Origin: Pseudanabaena sp. lw0831
Lineage (GTDB): Bacteria > Cyanobacteriota > Cyanobacteriia > Pseudanabaenales > Pseudanabaenaceae
Assembly (NCBI RefSeq): GCF_016584665.1
Contig: NZ_BBJB01000023.1
Span: forward strand, 1-64,000
Direction: 5' to 3'
DNA: 64,000 bases
Positions 18,001 through 26,828 of the stretch are shown here, one piece after another (within the stretch, counting starts at the first letter, position 1; every line of letters begins with the position of its first letter). The position numbers and the translations under genes are program-made. The notes beneath the pieces were generated by a model, which made no database searches, had not been told where the DNA came from, and saw nothing but the letters and a program-made list of their open reading frames with translations.

Positions 18001-18834
18001 ATGCAAAAAAAAGCTAATGACAATGATCTTTTAGGACGATTTAGAGAAATCGTATCAGATCCGCTTAACTTGGCGATCCAGAGAGACCCTCGCGCTGGCT
18101 TTGTAGATGGTGATTTTGTTTATCTTCATAACGGATTAAGAGTTCCAGTGCTTGGTTCTTACGCCTATTATGGACAATTTAGCTCGATTCTTGTCATAAA
18201 TCGTGGAGTCCATGAACCTCTTGAAGAATTTGTATTCCAAGAAGTTGTCAAGCATCTTCCGACTGCGCCACTAATGCTTGAACTTGGAGCTTACTGGGGA
18301 CATTACTCGATGTGGCTAAAACTAGTTCACCCAAATTCTACTGTTCATCTAGTAGAACCAGAATTGCAAAATATTAACGCGGGCAAGCATAATTTCCAGC
18401 TTAATGGATTTAACGGTGAATTTATACAGGCTTTCGTCGGAAAAAATCAATTTGGAGTCGATCAATATTTGGCAGAAAAAGGGATTGAGAAGCTTACCAT
18501 ACTTCATTCTGATGTTCAAGGATATGAAATAGAAATGTTGGAAGATTGTACCAAATCCTTGAAAAGTCAAGCGATCGACTATCTCTTTATTTCAACTCAT
18601 TCTCAAAAACTACATCTTGATGTTATCAGTTTACTTGAGGGGTTCAATTATCGAATTGAAATATCATCTGATTTTGATAATGGCACTACTTCTTGTGATG
18701 GCTTTATCTTTGCATCTAATCCTTCTATTGAACCCATATTTCAAGAATTTGCTCCTCTAACTAGAGTTGAAATTACAGATGCACAGCCAGATTTTCTAGT
18801 TGACTATCTATTTAATGTTATGTTGAACAACTAG
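18001..18834 (+). CDS. FkbM-like methyltransferase
   Basis: This 277-residue protein is a compact FkbM-like enzyme. The SAM motif is LELGAYWGHYSMW (about 93-105), followed by HLVEPELQNINAGKHN, and the later HSDVQGYEIEML segment (about 168-179) replaces the usual KIDVEGxE. The first residue pair of motif I (ELGA rather than DVGA) is slightly unusual but still acidic. It lies in line with two other FkbM-like genes and is separated by about 100 bp from the previous one. The substrate is unknown; sugar O-methylation of a surface glycan is a reasonable guess. Confidence 0.75.
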   Translation: MQKKANDNDLLGRFREIVSDPLNLAIQRDPRAGFVDGDFVYLHNGLRVPVLGSYAYYGQFSSILVINRGVHEPLEEFVFQEVVKHLPTAPLMLELGAYWGHYSMWLKLVHPNSTVHLVEPELQNINAGKHNFQLNGFNGEFIQAFVGKNQFGVDQYLAEKGIEKLTILHSDVQGYEIEMLEDCTKSLKSQAIDYLFISTHSQKLHLDVISLLEGFNYRIEISSDFDNGTTSCDGFIFASNPSIEPIFQEFAPLTRVEITDAQPDFLVDYLFNVMLNN

Positions 18835-18882
18835 ATTAAAATGATACTAATCAATCATTTATAAAAAGCCAAGGATTCTTTT

Positions 18883-19857
18883 ATGTCAGTATTTCTTCCA
18901 ATTTTAAAGAGAAACGGTCGTTTAGACCACATTCAAATGACTGTTTGTAATGTCGGATCGCGCAAATTAAGCAGTCAAGATGACTATGCTAGCCAAGGAT
19001 GGCAAATATTTGCACCAAACTTAAGTATCTATGGATTTGATGCTGATGGTAATACTTGTGACGAAGCTAACGCAGAACTTGAAGCCAGAGAGATTAACTG
19101 GAAAGAAATACACTTTCCTCTAGCGATTGGCAAAGCGATCGAACAGAGAACTCTTTACATTACGAAAGATCCCATGTGCATTTCCTTGTATCCGCCAAAC
19201 GAACCATATTTAGAACGCTTAGCTGGGCTATCAGAAGTAGCCAATTTAGATTTTAGTATTGAAATTGACACGACAACTTTAGATCGATTCTGTCAAGACG
19301 AGGAAATTAATGAAATTGATTTTCTGCAAATTGACGTTCAGGGTGCGGATCTTGATGTTTTAGAGGGGGCGAATAAGATTTTGAATAGTGGTACTCTGGC
19401 TATACAAGTTGAGGTAATATTTTCGCATTTATATAAAAATCAACCACTATTCGCTGATGTCGATACTTTCTTGAGAAAGAATGACTTTACCCTGTTCGAT
19501 TTAACTCGAGCATATGGACTTCGTGCGCGATCGCCAATTCGCTCAACAGTAAGAGCAGGACAATTACTTTGGGGTGATGCTTACTATTTTCGCGATCTAA
19601 TTCGTGAAGATATGGACGGACATCTAAAATCACCAGATCGGATGTTGAAGTTAGCTTGTATTGCTGATATCTTGAATTTCCCTGACTATGCATTAGAAAT
19701 ATTGGAATACCTAACATTGCAATATGGGAGTCAAGACTCAAATTACAACTTCGCTGACAATATTATCGAAGGCTTAGCTCAGTTTCCAGATCTAGTTGCT
19801 CAGGGACTAAACTCTTTAGCTGTTGTAGTCAAAATTCAAGATTACGCTAGCAATTAA
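18883..19857 (+). CDS. FkbM-like methyltransferase with C-terminal helical extension
   Basis: This is the third FkbM-like protein in a row (324 residues). It has CNVGSRKLSSQ near 22-32 in place of the standard DVGAN, YGFDADGNTCDEANAELEAR as the second motif, and FLQIDVQGADLDVLEGA near 146-162. The C-terminal 100 residues (MLKLACIADILNFPDYALEI) look like a helical tail. GGAT lies just before the start. It ends 32 bp before the convergent OGT gene. The degenerate motif I leaves open whether it is active. Confidence 0.72.
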   Translation: MSVFLPILKRNGRLDHIQMTVCNVGSRKLSSQDDYASQGWQIFAPNLSIYGFDADGNTCDEANAELEAREINWKEIHFPLAIGKAIEQRTLYITKDPMCISLYPPNEPYLERLAGLSEVANLDFSIEIDTTTLDRFCQDEEINEIDFLQIDVQGADLDVLEGANKILNSGTLAIQVEVIFSHLYKNQPLFADVDTFLRKNDFTLFDLTRAYGLRARSPIRSTVRAGQLLWGDAYYFRDLIREDMDGHLKSPDRMLKLACIADILNFPDYALEILEYLTLQYGSQDSNYNFADNIIEGLAQFPDLVAQGLNSLAVVVKIQDYASN

Positions 19858-19889
19858 TTTAGCTAGAACTAAAACTCAGTAGTGGCAAT

Positions 19890-21740
19890 TCATAAATTAT
19901 CACTACTTACGGCTAACTGATGATCGGTATAGATCTCCCACATTTGTTCATAAGCAGATTCCATATCCCTCGTGAACTTCTCAGCATTCCACAAAGGCGA
20001 AGTTTTACGAGATTCTTTCAGTTTCCAAAACACTTGCTTTCGCAAAGCCTCATCTGTACCTAGACGAATACCCCAATCAATATACTCTTGATCGCTCCAA
20101 GAAATTCCTTCGGTCACTCCTGCATTGATCATCATGGTGTAACTATTTCGAGCAGCAAATTGTTCGCCAACTTTTGTAACCATGGGAATACACATCCACA
20201 AAGCTTCCATTGTGGTAGTTGCGCCATTATAGGGATAAGTATCTAAAATCACGTCAGCAATGTCTAAATTAGCGCGATGTTCGGCTTCGGTAGTTACCTG
20301 AGGCAAAAATATGAGGCGATCATCACTTATGCCTTCTGATTTAGCAATTTCCACAAAAAAGTTTTTAAGTCCCTGTTGATCGGATAGTCCCTTAACTAAT
20401 AGATAACTATTAGGTACAGATTTAATAATCTGCATTTGCAGTCTGATGTTGTCAGGATGTCGTTTATATCCTGATTGAGAACTTAGATAAACGATCGCAT
20501 CGAGCGGAATATTAAACTGATTGCGGTGTATCGTTGGGAAAAGCACCTCAAAGCTATCAACGGCAATGTAAGTATTCGGTAACCGCCAAATCTTCTCTGA
20601 GTAATATTTCTGAGCATGTTCTGGCAACACATAAGGATCGGCAATAAAGTAATCAATCGCAGGTAAGCCCGAAGCATCTAATCCTAGCCAAGTCACTTGT
20701 ACAGGCGCAGGTTTGAGCGCCATTACCTGACAAGATATATCTAAAGTAATGCTGTCAAGATCGACGAGAATATCAATCTCATCTTCTGCTATTTGTTTAG
20801 CGATCGCGGTTGCATCAGATCCAAATTTGTAGGACTTATGGCAATAGTCAGCAATAAATTCCCTGACTGAATCAGATGCATTAAGCTGATCGAACACGAA
20901 ATAAGCATGAATATTAAATTTCTTAAGATCGTGATGTCTGAAAATCCATCTTGCCAACCACCCAACGGAATGTCTGCGTAAGCAATGGGACAAATAGCCA
21001 ATTTTAAGTGGTCGCTTGTCAGTATTTCGGGTTACTGGAATCGGTAAGGTTGGTAAACTGTTTTGGTAAACTTTCGCTAATTCATTTTGTAAAGTTCGAT
21101 TTCTATTGGGATCGTCTTTGAGATAAGGCAAAAAGAAAGTAGAAACAAGTAGACGAGATATATCAGTGGAATTAGTATTGACGGGCTGTTCTTGAATTAA
21201 GGATTGAATCAAATCTAATTGGCTATCCGCCAACGCAAAAATTTCTTGCCATTGACTTCCTAAACAAAGCAAAGAATTTAAAATTATGTGATTTACATAA
21301 ATCTGATTTGGTAAATCTTGAACTAGTTTGCGACATTGCTTGGCTACTTCTATACATTTTTTATGTTCCAAACTCAGACCATAAAATCTTGCTAATTCAG
21401 CCAACAAATAGATGTTTTCTAGTTCTAAACCCACCCCTGCTTCTAGAATACTTATAGCCATATCGTATCTATTAAGATTTAGCCCAAATCTCCTAGAAAC
21501 ATCTTGGAGAAATTGTACAAATTCATTTTTACTAGACTCACTCTCATCAATAGTTATCCACCAAGTTATTTGCGCTTCTTCTATTAGACCTTGAAACAAA
21601 AGACATAAACCTAAGTACCAATAGTGAGATTTGACATCAGGTTCTAGCTCAGCCGCTTTTTCATAAAGCTCAGCAGCTTCAGGATATTGGCTCTCAACAA
21701 ATAATTTGTAGGCACTATTGATCAATTTATCTTTATCCAT
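19890..21740 (-). CDS. SPINDLY/OGT-type TPR glycosyltransferase (copy 1)
   Basis: The 616-residue product has N-terminal TPR-like helices (AAELYEKAAELEPDVKSHYW) and a C-terminal glycosyltransferase-41 domain. Landmarks are RPLKIGYLSHCLRRHSVGWL, QVTWLGLDASGLPAIDYFIA, YSEKIWRLP, and YSSQ-like YLSSQSGYKRHP. The nucleotide-sugar region ends ILDTYPYNGATTTMEALW. Such enzymes O-glycosylate Ser/Thr of proteins with GlcNAc or related sugars. The reading frame is open farther upstream, but ATG 21740 has GGGAG 7 bases before it and overlaps the previous gene by only 8 bp, so I use it. It is a tandem paralogue of the next gene. Confidence 0.87.
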   Translation of the reverse strand: MDKDKLINSAYKLFVESQYPEAAELYEKAAELEPDVKSHYWYLGLCLLFQGLIEEAQITWWITIDESESSKNEFVQFLQDVSRRFGLNLNRYDMAISILEAGVGLELENIYLLAELARFYGLSLEHKKCIEVAKQCRKLVQDLPNQIYVNHIILNSLLCLGSQWQEIFALADSQLDLIQSLIQEQPVNTNSTDISRLLVSTFFLPYLKDDPNRNRTLQNELAKVYQNSLPTLPIPVTRNTDKRPLKIGYLSHCLRRHSVGWLARWIFRHHDLKKFNIHAYFVFDQLNASDSVREFIADYCHKSYKFGSDATAIAKQIAEDEIDILVDLDSITLDISCQVMALKPAPVQVTWLGLDASGLPAIDYFIADPYVLPEHAQKYYSEKIWRLPNTYIAVDSFEVLFPTIHRNQFNIPLDAIVYLSSQSGYKRHPDNIRLQMQIIKSVPNSYLLVKGLSDQQGLKNFFVEIAKSEGISDDRLIFLPQVTTEAEHRANLDIADVILDTYPYNGATTTMEALWMCIPMVTKVGEQFAARNSYTMMINAGVTEGISWSDQEYIDWGIRLGTDEALRKQVFWKLKESRKTSPLWNAEKFTRDMESAYEQMWEIYTDHQLAVSSDNL

Positions 21741-23937
21741 TGTGAATCTCCCACATTTGTCTATAGGCATTTTCCATCTCTTTAGCGAACTGTCTACCAT
21801 CCCAAAGCGATGAAGTTTTACGAGATTGACGGAGCTTCCAAGCAACGGTTTGCCTTAATTGTGGATCCATACCGAACTTTACGCCCCATTCCACATATTC
21901 TTGAACATTCCAGGCAATTCCTTCGGTTATACCAGCATTCATCATCATCGTATAGCTATTGCGGGCAACAAACTGTTCTCCAACCTGTGTAACCATAGGT
22001 ATCCCCATCCATAAGGTTTCCATGGTTGTGGTTGCTCCATTATAAGGATATGTGTCTAACACAATATCGGCGATCGCCATATTAGCTCGATGTTCGGCTT
22101 CAAACTTGGCAAATGGTAAGAATTTAAGATAATCTCGTTCAACCCCTTCCGAATCAGCAATTTCATAAAAGAAGTTTTGCATAGAGGTCTCATCTGCTAG
22201 CCCTTTAATTATGAAGTAACTATTAGGAACTTTCCGAATAATTTGCAGTTGCGCTCGAACTATATCAGGATGACGTTTATAACTTTTTTGAGAACTAAAA
22301 TAAACGATCGCATCAGCGGGAATATCCAGATCGGATCGGCGTAAGGTGGCAATTGAAGTTTCAAAGCCATCAACAGCTATGTAAGTTTTAGGTAAGCGCC
22401 AAATTTTTTCTGAATAATATTCTTGAGCATTTTCGGGTAGAACGTATGGATCGGCTATATAGTAGTCAATTGCTGGTAACCCTGAAGCATCCCATCCCAA
22501 CCAACTAACTTGTAGAGGGGCTGGCTTAAGCGCAAGAATATCGCAGCAATTTCCTGAAGTCATACTTTCAAGATCGACTAACAAATCAATCCGATCGCGA
22601 TCTATTTGTTCAGCAACTAAAAAGTTATCACCCCAATAATCTACGCCTTCCCTAAAGGATTTATGCATTTGGCGTACATACCATTCTTGCAAAAAATCTT
22701 TACATTGACTGTATTCGGGGAAATATCCATAAATTTCAAAAGAGTCTCGATCGAAGTGTTGAAACAGCGATCGAGCGAGCCATCCAACCGAATGCTGTCT
22801 TAAACTAGTTGCGAGATATCCAATTCTGAGTTTGGAGCTTTTTAGACTTCTTGGGCTTTCTTTTCTTAATCGTTGATTATTTTGAAATCTTTGGGTAATT
22901 TCAGACTGATAATGTTGCATATTCGATTGAACCAAGCTCATAACCTTGTTTTGAATGGCTCGGTTATCTTGAGGCATATCCTGAATATACGGTGCAAAGA
23001 AACAAGACATGCAGATATAAGTTACGTAAAACCGATTCATGTCAACAGGATTTTGCTGAACTAAATCAGACAGCAAAGATTGATATTTAGCAAAAATCAC
23101 CTTTATTTCTTGCCAATTACCTCCTGCGCTCATAATTGCACTCAAAAGCAAATGATAAGCAATCGTTTGATCAAGGCTTTCAGGAAATTTGACGATAATA
23201 TTGCGAGCAACTTCAAGAGCTTCATTATAACGATCGTGCTTAATATAAAGCTGGACTAAGAACCCTAAAACCATAATGCTATCAGGGCAAAGTTGCAGAC
23301 ACATATCAACAAATTTCAGAGATATATCTAGTCTCAATTTTTGGCTAAAAGCAGCATAAATCAGTTTACTCGTCCCAACTTCTTTGTTTTGAACATAGGG
23401 TATACAGGAAGATATAAATCCTAAATAAAAGGACATAACTTCTTCAGATGTTGCCTGAGAAATTGGCGTAAACGAAATATTTTCAATTAGTTGTAGTAGA
23501 GCATTATCATTTATATCTATACCTGATTGGATTAGATTGATTAAGTCAAGCTCTTGTAAAGTTTGAATGTTAAATATTTGAAGCTGAAGATATAAGTATA
23601 CGATTTGCACCAAGTTCTCAAAGTTTTGGGGCATTATTCGACGTATATTTTGACGAATTGTTAAAGAAACTTGATATTCTTTTAATTCTTCCTGACGATC
23701 AGCCTCTCTCCTTAAAATTTCATAAAGTTCTTTAGTATATAGGTCGGCATCACTAGAATTTTTTAATCCAAGAGTCCAAATATTGTCAGCTTCTTCATCT
23801 TTTGATTGTAATAAAAAGGCTAATCCCAAATAATAATAACCTTCGCCAACATTTGGATATAGTTCAATCCCTTGTTTGCTATAGCTGATAATTTGGTCGT
23901 AATCATTTTGTAATAGAAGTTCTTGCCAGTTAGTCAT
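21733..23937 (-). CDS. SPINDLY/OGT-type TPR glycosyltransferase (copy 2)
   Basis: This 734-residue paralogue is transcribed before copy 1. It starts with MTNWQELLLQNDYDQIISYS, TPR-like helices including YYYLGLAFLLQ, and a longer helical middle. The GT41 domain shows RIGYLATSLRQHSVGWLARS, QVSWLGWDASGLPAIDYYIA, YSSQKSYKRHP-like YFSSQKSYKRHP, and VLDTYPYNGATTTMETLW. ATG 23937 is preceded by AAAGG at a good distance. The longer open frame to 24108 would run through a hairpin and is rejected. Upstream on the same strand lies a pilin gene, so the pilin is a plausible glycosylation target. The acceptor and the sugar are not readable from sequence. Confidence 0.87.
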   Translation of the reverse strand: MTNWQELLLQNDYDQIISYSKQGIELYPNVGEGYYYLGLAFLLQSKDEEADNIWTLGLKNSSDADLYTKELYEILRREADRQEELKEYQVSLTIRQNIRRIMPQNFENLVQIVYLYLQLQIFNIQTLQELDLINLIQSGIDINDNALLQLIENISFTPISQATSEEVMSFYLGFISSCIPYVQNKEVGTSKLIYAAFSQKLRLDISLKFVDMCLQLCPDSIMVLGFLVQLYIKHDRYNEALEVARNIIVKFPESLDQTIAYHLLLSAIMSAGGNWQEIKVIFAKYQSLLSDLVQQNPVDMNRFYVTYICMSCFFAPYIQDMPQDNRAIQNKVMSLVQSNMQHYQSEITQRFQNNQRLRKESPRSLKSSKLRIGYLATSLRQHSVGWLARSLFQHFDRDSFEIYGYFPEYSQCKDFLQEWYVRQMHKSFREGVDYWGDNFLVAEQIDRDRIDLLVDLESMTSGNCCDILALKPAPLQVSWLGWDASGLPAIDYYIADPYVLPENAQEYYSEKIWRLPKTYIAVDGFETSIATLRRSDLDIPADAIVYFSSQKSYKRHPDIVRAQLQIIRKVPNSYFIIKGLADETSMQNFFYEIADSEGVERDYLKFLPFAKFEAEHRANMAIADIVLDTYPYNGATTTMETLWMGIPMVTQVGEQFVARNSYTMMMNAGITEGIAWNVQEYVEWGVKFGMDPQLRQTVAWKLRQSRKTSSLWDGRQFAKEMENAYRQMWEIHNG

Positions 23938-23971
23938 TAGTATTACCTTTGTAATTAAGTAGTCTAGATAC

Positions 23972-24021
23972 CACAAAACTGGTTGCAAAAAAACGAAAAG
24001 TCTTTTGCAACCAGTTTTGTG
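23972..24021 (-). terminator. 19-bp-arm hairpin between pilin and OGT genes
   Basis: Perfect 19-base arms (CACAAAACTGGTTGCAAAA and complement) flank a 12-base A-rich loop. It lies 3' of the pilin gene and just 5' of the OGT gene on the same strand. It probably ends most pilin transcripts while allowing some read-through, which would give abundant pilin and low glycosyltransferase. Confidence 0.75.
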
Positions 24022-24120
24022 CTTAAGTAAAGTAAAAGTTGAGCCTCTATATCTGTAAAAGTCAACTTCACTTGCAGTCGCAGAGAGTCTACAAATCAGT
24101 TCAGACAAAACATCTGGGGA

Positions 24121-24777
24121 CTACTGGATAGCAGTATAGCCAAGTGTTGTAGTACCAATAGTTGTGTTACATAGTGGGGCTGCAGCTACATTTGGAGTAA
24201 TGTATACAGCACCAGTCTGGACAGCTAGTTGGCTTCCTGCATTAACAGCAGGTAAATTAGCTTCACAAAGTGTGGCTAATGTAGTAGCTTCATTACTACC
24301 AGTTGGAGTCGAAACACTAACTTGACCTGTATAGGATTTTAGAGGTGAGCTAGCACCGCCTGTCATGGCATCAGCAACAGTACCAGTACCAGAAACAGCA
24401 CCAGTTGGAGTTGCTACACCAAAAACATTGGCAGATTGAGAAGTTCCACTAACAGTCTTGCCTCCATTTCTGGCAATTCCATAGCCATAGTTCTCTGTGG
24501 TGAAAGCAATACCGACACCAAGAGAACCTAGGTTAGGTGCAAATTGTTGTTTTTCTAGGTAATAAGCTTGTTGAGAACGGTTCATGGAGCCAGTGTAGGT
24601 TTTGGCTTCAGATTGACGAGCTTTAGATGCTTGGTTAAGGAAAGAAGGAAGCGCGATCGCAGCTAGAATACCGATGATGATGATAACAACGAGAAGTTCA
24701 ATGAGGGTGAAGCCCTTTTCGCCATTCTTCTTGTTGAGGATGTGTTGAATGAGCTTGGTCTTAAATTCAGATTTCAT
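24121..24777 (-). CDS. Type IV pilin-like protein (PilA/GspG type)
   Basis: This 218-residue prepilin has a positively charged leader, a cleavage site after Gly22 (KNGEKG/FTLIE), the conserved Glu27 (mature Glu5), and the hydrophobic helix LLVVIIIIGILAAIALPSF. The next part, ARQSEAKTYTGSMNRSQQAY, is typical of cyanobacterial major pilin PilA. The globular part is rich in Gly, Ser and Thr, with Cys residues near the end (TLCEANL, APLCNTT) that can form the C-terminal disulphide. Ser/Thr-rich stretches are potential O-glycosylation sites for the adjacent OGT enzymes. It is followed by a strong hairpin and preceded by about 280 bp with two more hairpins. Confidence 0.92.
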   Translation of the reverse strand: MKSEFKTKLIQHILNKKNGEKGFTLIELLVVIIIIGILAAIALPSFLNQASKARQSEAKTYTGSMNRSQQAYYLEKQQFAPNLGSLGVGIAFTTENYGYGIARNGGKTVSGTSQSANVFGVATPTGAVSGTGTVADAMTGGASSPLKSYTGQVSVSTPTGSNEATTLATLCEANLPAVNAGSQLAVQTGAVYITPNVAAAPLCNTTIGTTTLGYTAIQ

Positions 24778-24917
24778 GAGTCTTTATCCCGTGAATGTCA
24801 AGATTGTTTAGCGGTTTGCTTGTGAAAGTAACTTACCCACAAAAAAACAGGATGATATCACTCCAGTAAAAATATTTTTTGATTGTATAGCAACGCAAGA
24901 GACAGCTAGGACAAATC

Positions 24918-24972
24918 AAAACCCAAAAGATGAGTGACGGCGCGAAGCGCCGCCACTCATCTTTTGGGTTTT
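24918..24972. terminator. Long hairpin between the two pilin genes
   Basis: Arms of about 26 bases starting AAAACCCAAAAGATGAGTG pair around a GAA loop inside a CGGCGC-GAA-GCGCCG core, with one mismatch. It shares the AACCCAAAAG outer module and the GCGAAGC loop type with other long hairpins here. It lies upstream of one pilin and downstream of the other, so it may be a second terminator or a mobile palindrome. Confidence 0.75.
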
Positions 24973-25008
24973 ATGTCCTAAGCAAAACTTACATTGTTAT
25001 AAAAAACA

Positions 25009-25048
25009 AAAAAGCTAGATTAGTGCAAAGCACTGCTCTAGCTTTTTG
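25009..25048 (-). terminator. Intrinsic terminator of the second pilin gene
   Basis: The stem AAAAAGCTAGA...TCTAGCTTTTT with an inner TAGTGC/GCACTG and AAA loop is followed on the minus strand by a T run. It begins 13 bp after the stop of the upstream pilin gene. Confidence 0.8.
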
Positions 25049-25060
25049 CTTTTTAAGTTT

Positions 25061-25627
25061 TTATTCGTCCAAGGAAAAGTTGAGAGGGCATACCATGGTT
25101 TGTGAAGTGGCATTAAGCGATCCAGGAGGAATAGCAATATTAGGGGCATTGGCAATACAAAAAATGGTGTCTATTCTGACTACCCCAGGTATCCCAACAA
25201 CACCAACAAAAGCCTTTAAATTTGGGGATGCTGGTGTTGCGACATTAGTCACAATTTGATCTATCTGGACCGGGATGGTATTTCCATTAACATCGCCCGT
25301 AATCACAGAATAAGTGAAATTAGCTGATGATATATTTGCTCCCACATTCAGTTTAGTTATATCGCTAGCAAACGTCTTTTTTTCCAGATAATAAGCTTGT
25401 TGCAGGCGGCTCATCGTTCCAATAAATGATTTAGCTTCGGCAAATCTTGCCTTATTGGCTTGATTGATAAATGAGGGCAGTGCGATCGCGGCTAGCAAAC
25501 CAATAATAACGATCACAACTAACAACTCAATCAGCGTAAAGCCCTGCTCATCTGGGGCTTGATCTTTACTGAAACGGCGATCCCGAAGCCATAAACTAAC
25601 GATAAATTCTAAATGTCTGAAGTCCAC
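25061..25627 (-). CDS. Type IV pilin-like protein (second copy)
   Basis: This 188-residue prepilin has a longer leader of 29 residues, then G/FTLIE with Glu34 and the helix LLVVIVIIGLLAAIALPSF. Next is KARFAEAKSFIGTMSRLQQA, closely related to the neighbouring pilin. The C-terminal part carries FCIANAP and MVCPLNFSLDE, giving a Cys pair. The start is a GTG at 25627 with AGG upstream; no ATG is available before the leader. It sits head-to-tail with the other pilin gene. It could be a minor pilin or an alternative major pilin. Confidence 0.88.
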   Translation of the reverse strand: MDFRHLEFIVSLWLRDRRFSKDQAPDEQGFTLIELLVVIVIIGLLAAIALPSFINQANKARFAEAKSFIGTMSRLQQAYYLEKKTFASDITKLNVGANISSANFTYSVITGDVNGNTIPVQIDQIVTNVATPASPNLKAFVGVVGIPGVVRIDTIFCIANAPNIAIPPGSLNATSQTMVCPLNFSLDE

Positions 25628-25692
25628 TGTCCCATACCTACGACTAACTTATATCCTTTTCCCTCAGATCAAGTTACCCAGTTTTCAGAGAT

Positions 25693-26274
25693 TTAAATCG
25701 ATCCAAAATATTCCAAAATATTAAGGATTCTAATTTCTAGACTGATCGTATCCCTAAGATTACAAAATACATTTGCCTTAAGCCGCGAATCGCGACATAA
25801 CCCAATCACTAAAACATTAATATGCTCAATGTATGCGGCATTCAGCGCCGCCTTGCCATCTTCATATACAAGTGGGATACCTGGTTGAATGATGGCAAGA
25901 TTTTGAAAAAATTGATTGGTACTGGCAAAGCAGCGATCTATATATTGACTAAGCAAATCGAAATCCACCTCAGTTTTACCCTGAATATCAGCGAGGGTAT
26001 AGGCGATCATATCGATGGGAGTGCGATCGCTAACAAATGGTACTGCTGAATTTTGCCAAACCTGCTCGGCAGCATCCAAAACATGATTCTGTACAAATAA
26101 CCTTGTTTTAAAGTCCATTGGCTCCGCAGGATCTAAGCCAAGTTGGGCAAAAACTTGGCTGGTCGTGGTGCGAACAAAGGGGATATTTAGTCGTGAGGCG
26201 ATTGCGATCGCCAATGTTGTTTTGCCTGTGCGATGTGCGCCACAGAGCCCCAGATTACTATTAAGTTTAAACAT
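25693..26274 (-). CDS. Small P-loop NTPase/kinase-like protein
   Basis: The 193-residue product starts MFKLNSNLGLCGAHRTGKTT, with the Walker A loop right at the N-terminus (about 11-19). A Walker-B-like or DRTPID segment (FVSDRTPIDMIAY) follows, as in NadR-like or deoxynucleoside-kinase-like P-loop proteins. There is no transmembrane segment. I choose ATG 26274, which overlaps the preceding gene by 8 bp, over the longer frame to 26325. The substrate is unknown. It is cotranscribed with the small DUF29-like gene upstream. Confidence 0.7.
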   Translation of the reverse strand: MFKLNSNLGLCGAHRTGKTTLAIAIASRLNIPFVRTTTSQVFAQLGLDPAEPMDFKTRLFVQNHVLDAAEQVWQNSAVPFVSDRTPIDMIAYTLADIQGKTEVDFDLLSQYIDRCFASTNQFFQNLAIIQPGIPLVYEDGKAALNAAYIEHINVLVIGLCRDSRLKANVFCNLRDTISLEIRILNILEYFGSI

Positions 26275-26521
26275 CTTCTGGACCGATACCCAAAGCTCGT
26301 AAACGCTCCGCAAGGCGATTAGCACGTTGACTTTCTTGCTCAGCTAGTTGCTGCTGAGCTTCAGCGCGTCTACGACCCGCCAAACCTTCTAACTCCTCTA
26401 TCAAATTTTCAATATCGAGAGATTTTAAATCACCCTTCTTTAACTGTGCGATCACTGTTTCAAACCACAGATTAAGATCAAGATCGTACAGTGATGTATT
26501 TCGGGCAATTGTTTGAGTCAT
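26267..26521 (-). CDS. DUF29-like N-terminus joined to a Uma2-type C-terminal tail
   Basis: This 84-residue protein begins like DUF29 proteins (SLYDLDLNLWFETVIAQLKK and SLDIENLIEELEGLAG). After about residue 45 it switches to a charged coiled coil ending AERLRALGIGPEDV. That ending is typical of the C-terminal tail of cyanobacterial Uma2-family nucleases (RAxRLAxxLRxLGIxPDxL). It is much shorter than a normal DUF29 protein of about 150 residues. AGGAG 9 bases before ATG 26521 supports the start. It may be a hybrid formed by recombination between two highly repeated families. A function is not proposed. Confidence 0.6.
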   Translation of the reverse strand: MTQTIARNTSLYDLDLNLWFETVIAQLKKGDLKSLDIENLIEELEGLAGRRRAEAQQQLAEQESQRANRLAERLRALGIGPEDV

Positions 26522-26711
26522 TGGGTTCGCTCCTGCGATCTCTAATCTCAATTTATTTTAATCTCAAAATTAAGTATAAGCGTTCACCTTTACTGTCCTA
26601 ATTCATATGGCGATCGCCCTTTGCTCTGGATGAGATTCTTGAAGTGAAATTTTAATGCGCAAAATTATTTTTTGCACTTAGCACTTTCTGTAGTAACATA
26701 GATATTCGCAA

Positions 26712-26785
26712 CGGGATGTAGCGCAGCTTGGTAGCGCGCCTGCTTTGGGAGCAGGATGCCGTAGGTTCGAATCCTATCATCCCGA
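26712..26785 (+). tRNA. tRNA-Pro (anticodon TGG)
   Basis: A complete cloverleaf is visible: acceptor CGGGATG pairs with CATCCCG and is followed by discriminator A. The D arm GCGC-AGCTTGGTA-GCGC, the anticodon arm CCTGC-TTTGGGA-GCAGG with anticodon TGG, and the T arm GTAGG-TTCGAAT-CCTAT all fold. CCA is not encoded. It stands alone between minus-strand genes, with a short T-rich region downstream. Confidence 0.97.
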
Positions 26786-26828
26786 CTTAAAAAGAAAAAA
26801 TTCAAAAAGCGTCAGCTATGGCTCTTTT

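Noticed and set aside
21741-21845. Longer N-terminus for OGT copy 1
   Set aside because: It would overlap the upstream gene by over 100 bp, while ATG 21740 has a strong ribosome site.
23938-24108. Longer N-terminus for OGT copy 2
   Set aside because: The extension would be translated from a strong hairpin and ATG 23937 has AAAGG upstream.
24930-25259. 109-codon plus-strand frame over the pilin intergenic region
   Set aside because: It spans two hairpins and is antisense to the second pilin; the composition is not protein-like.
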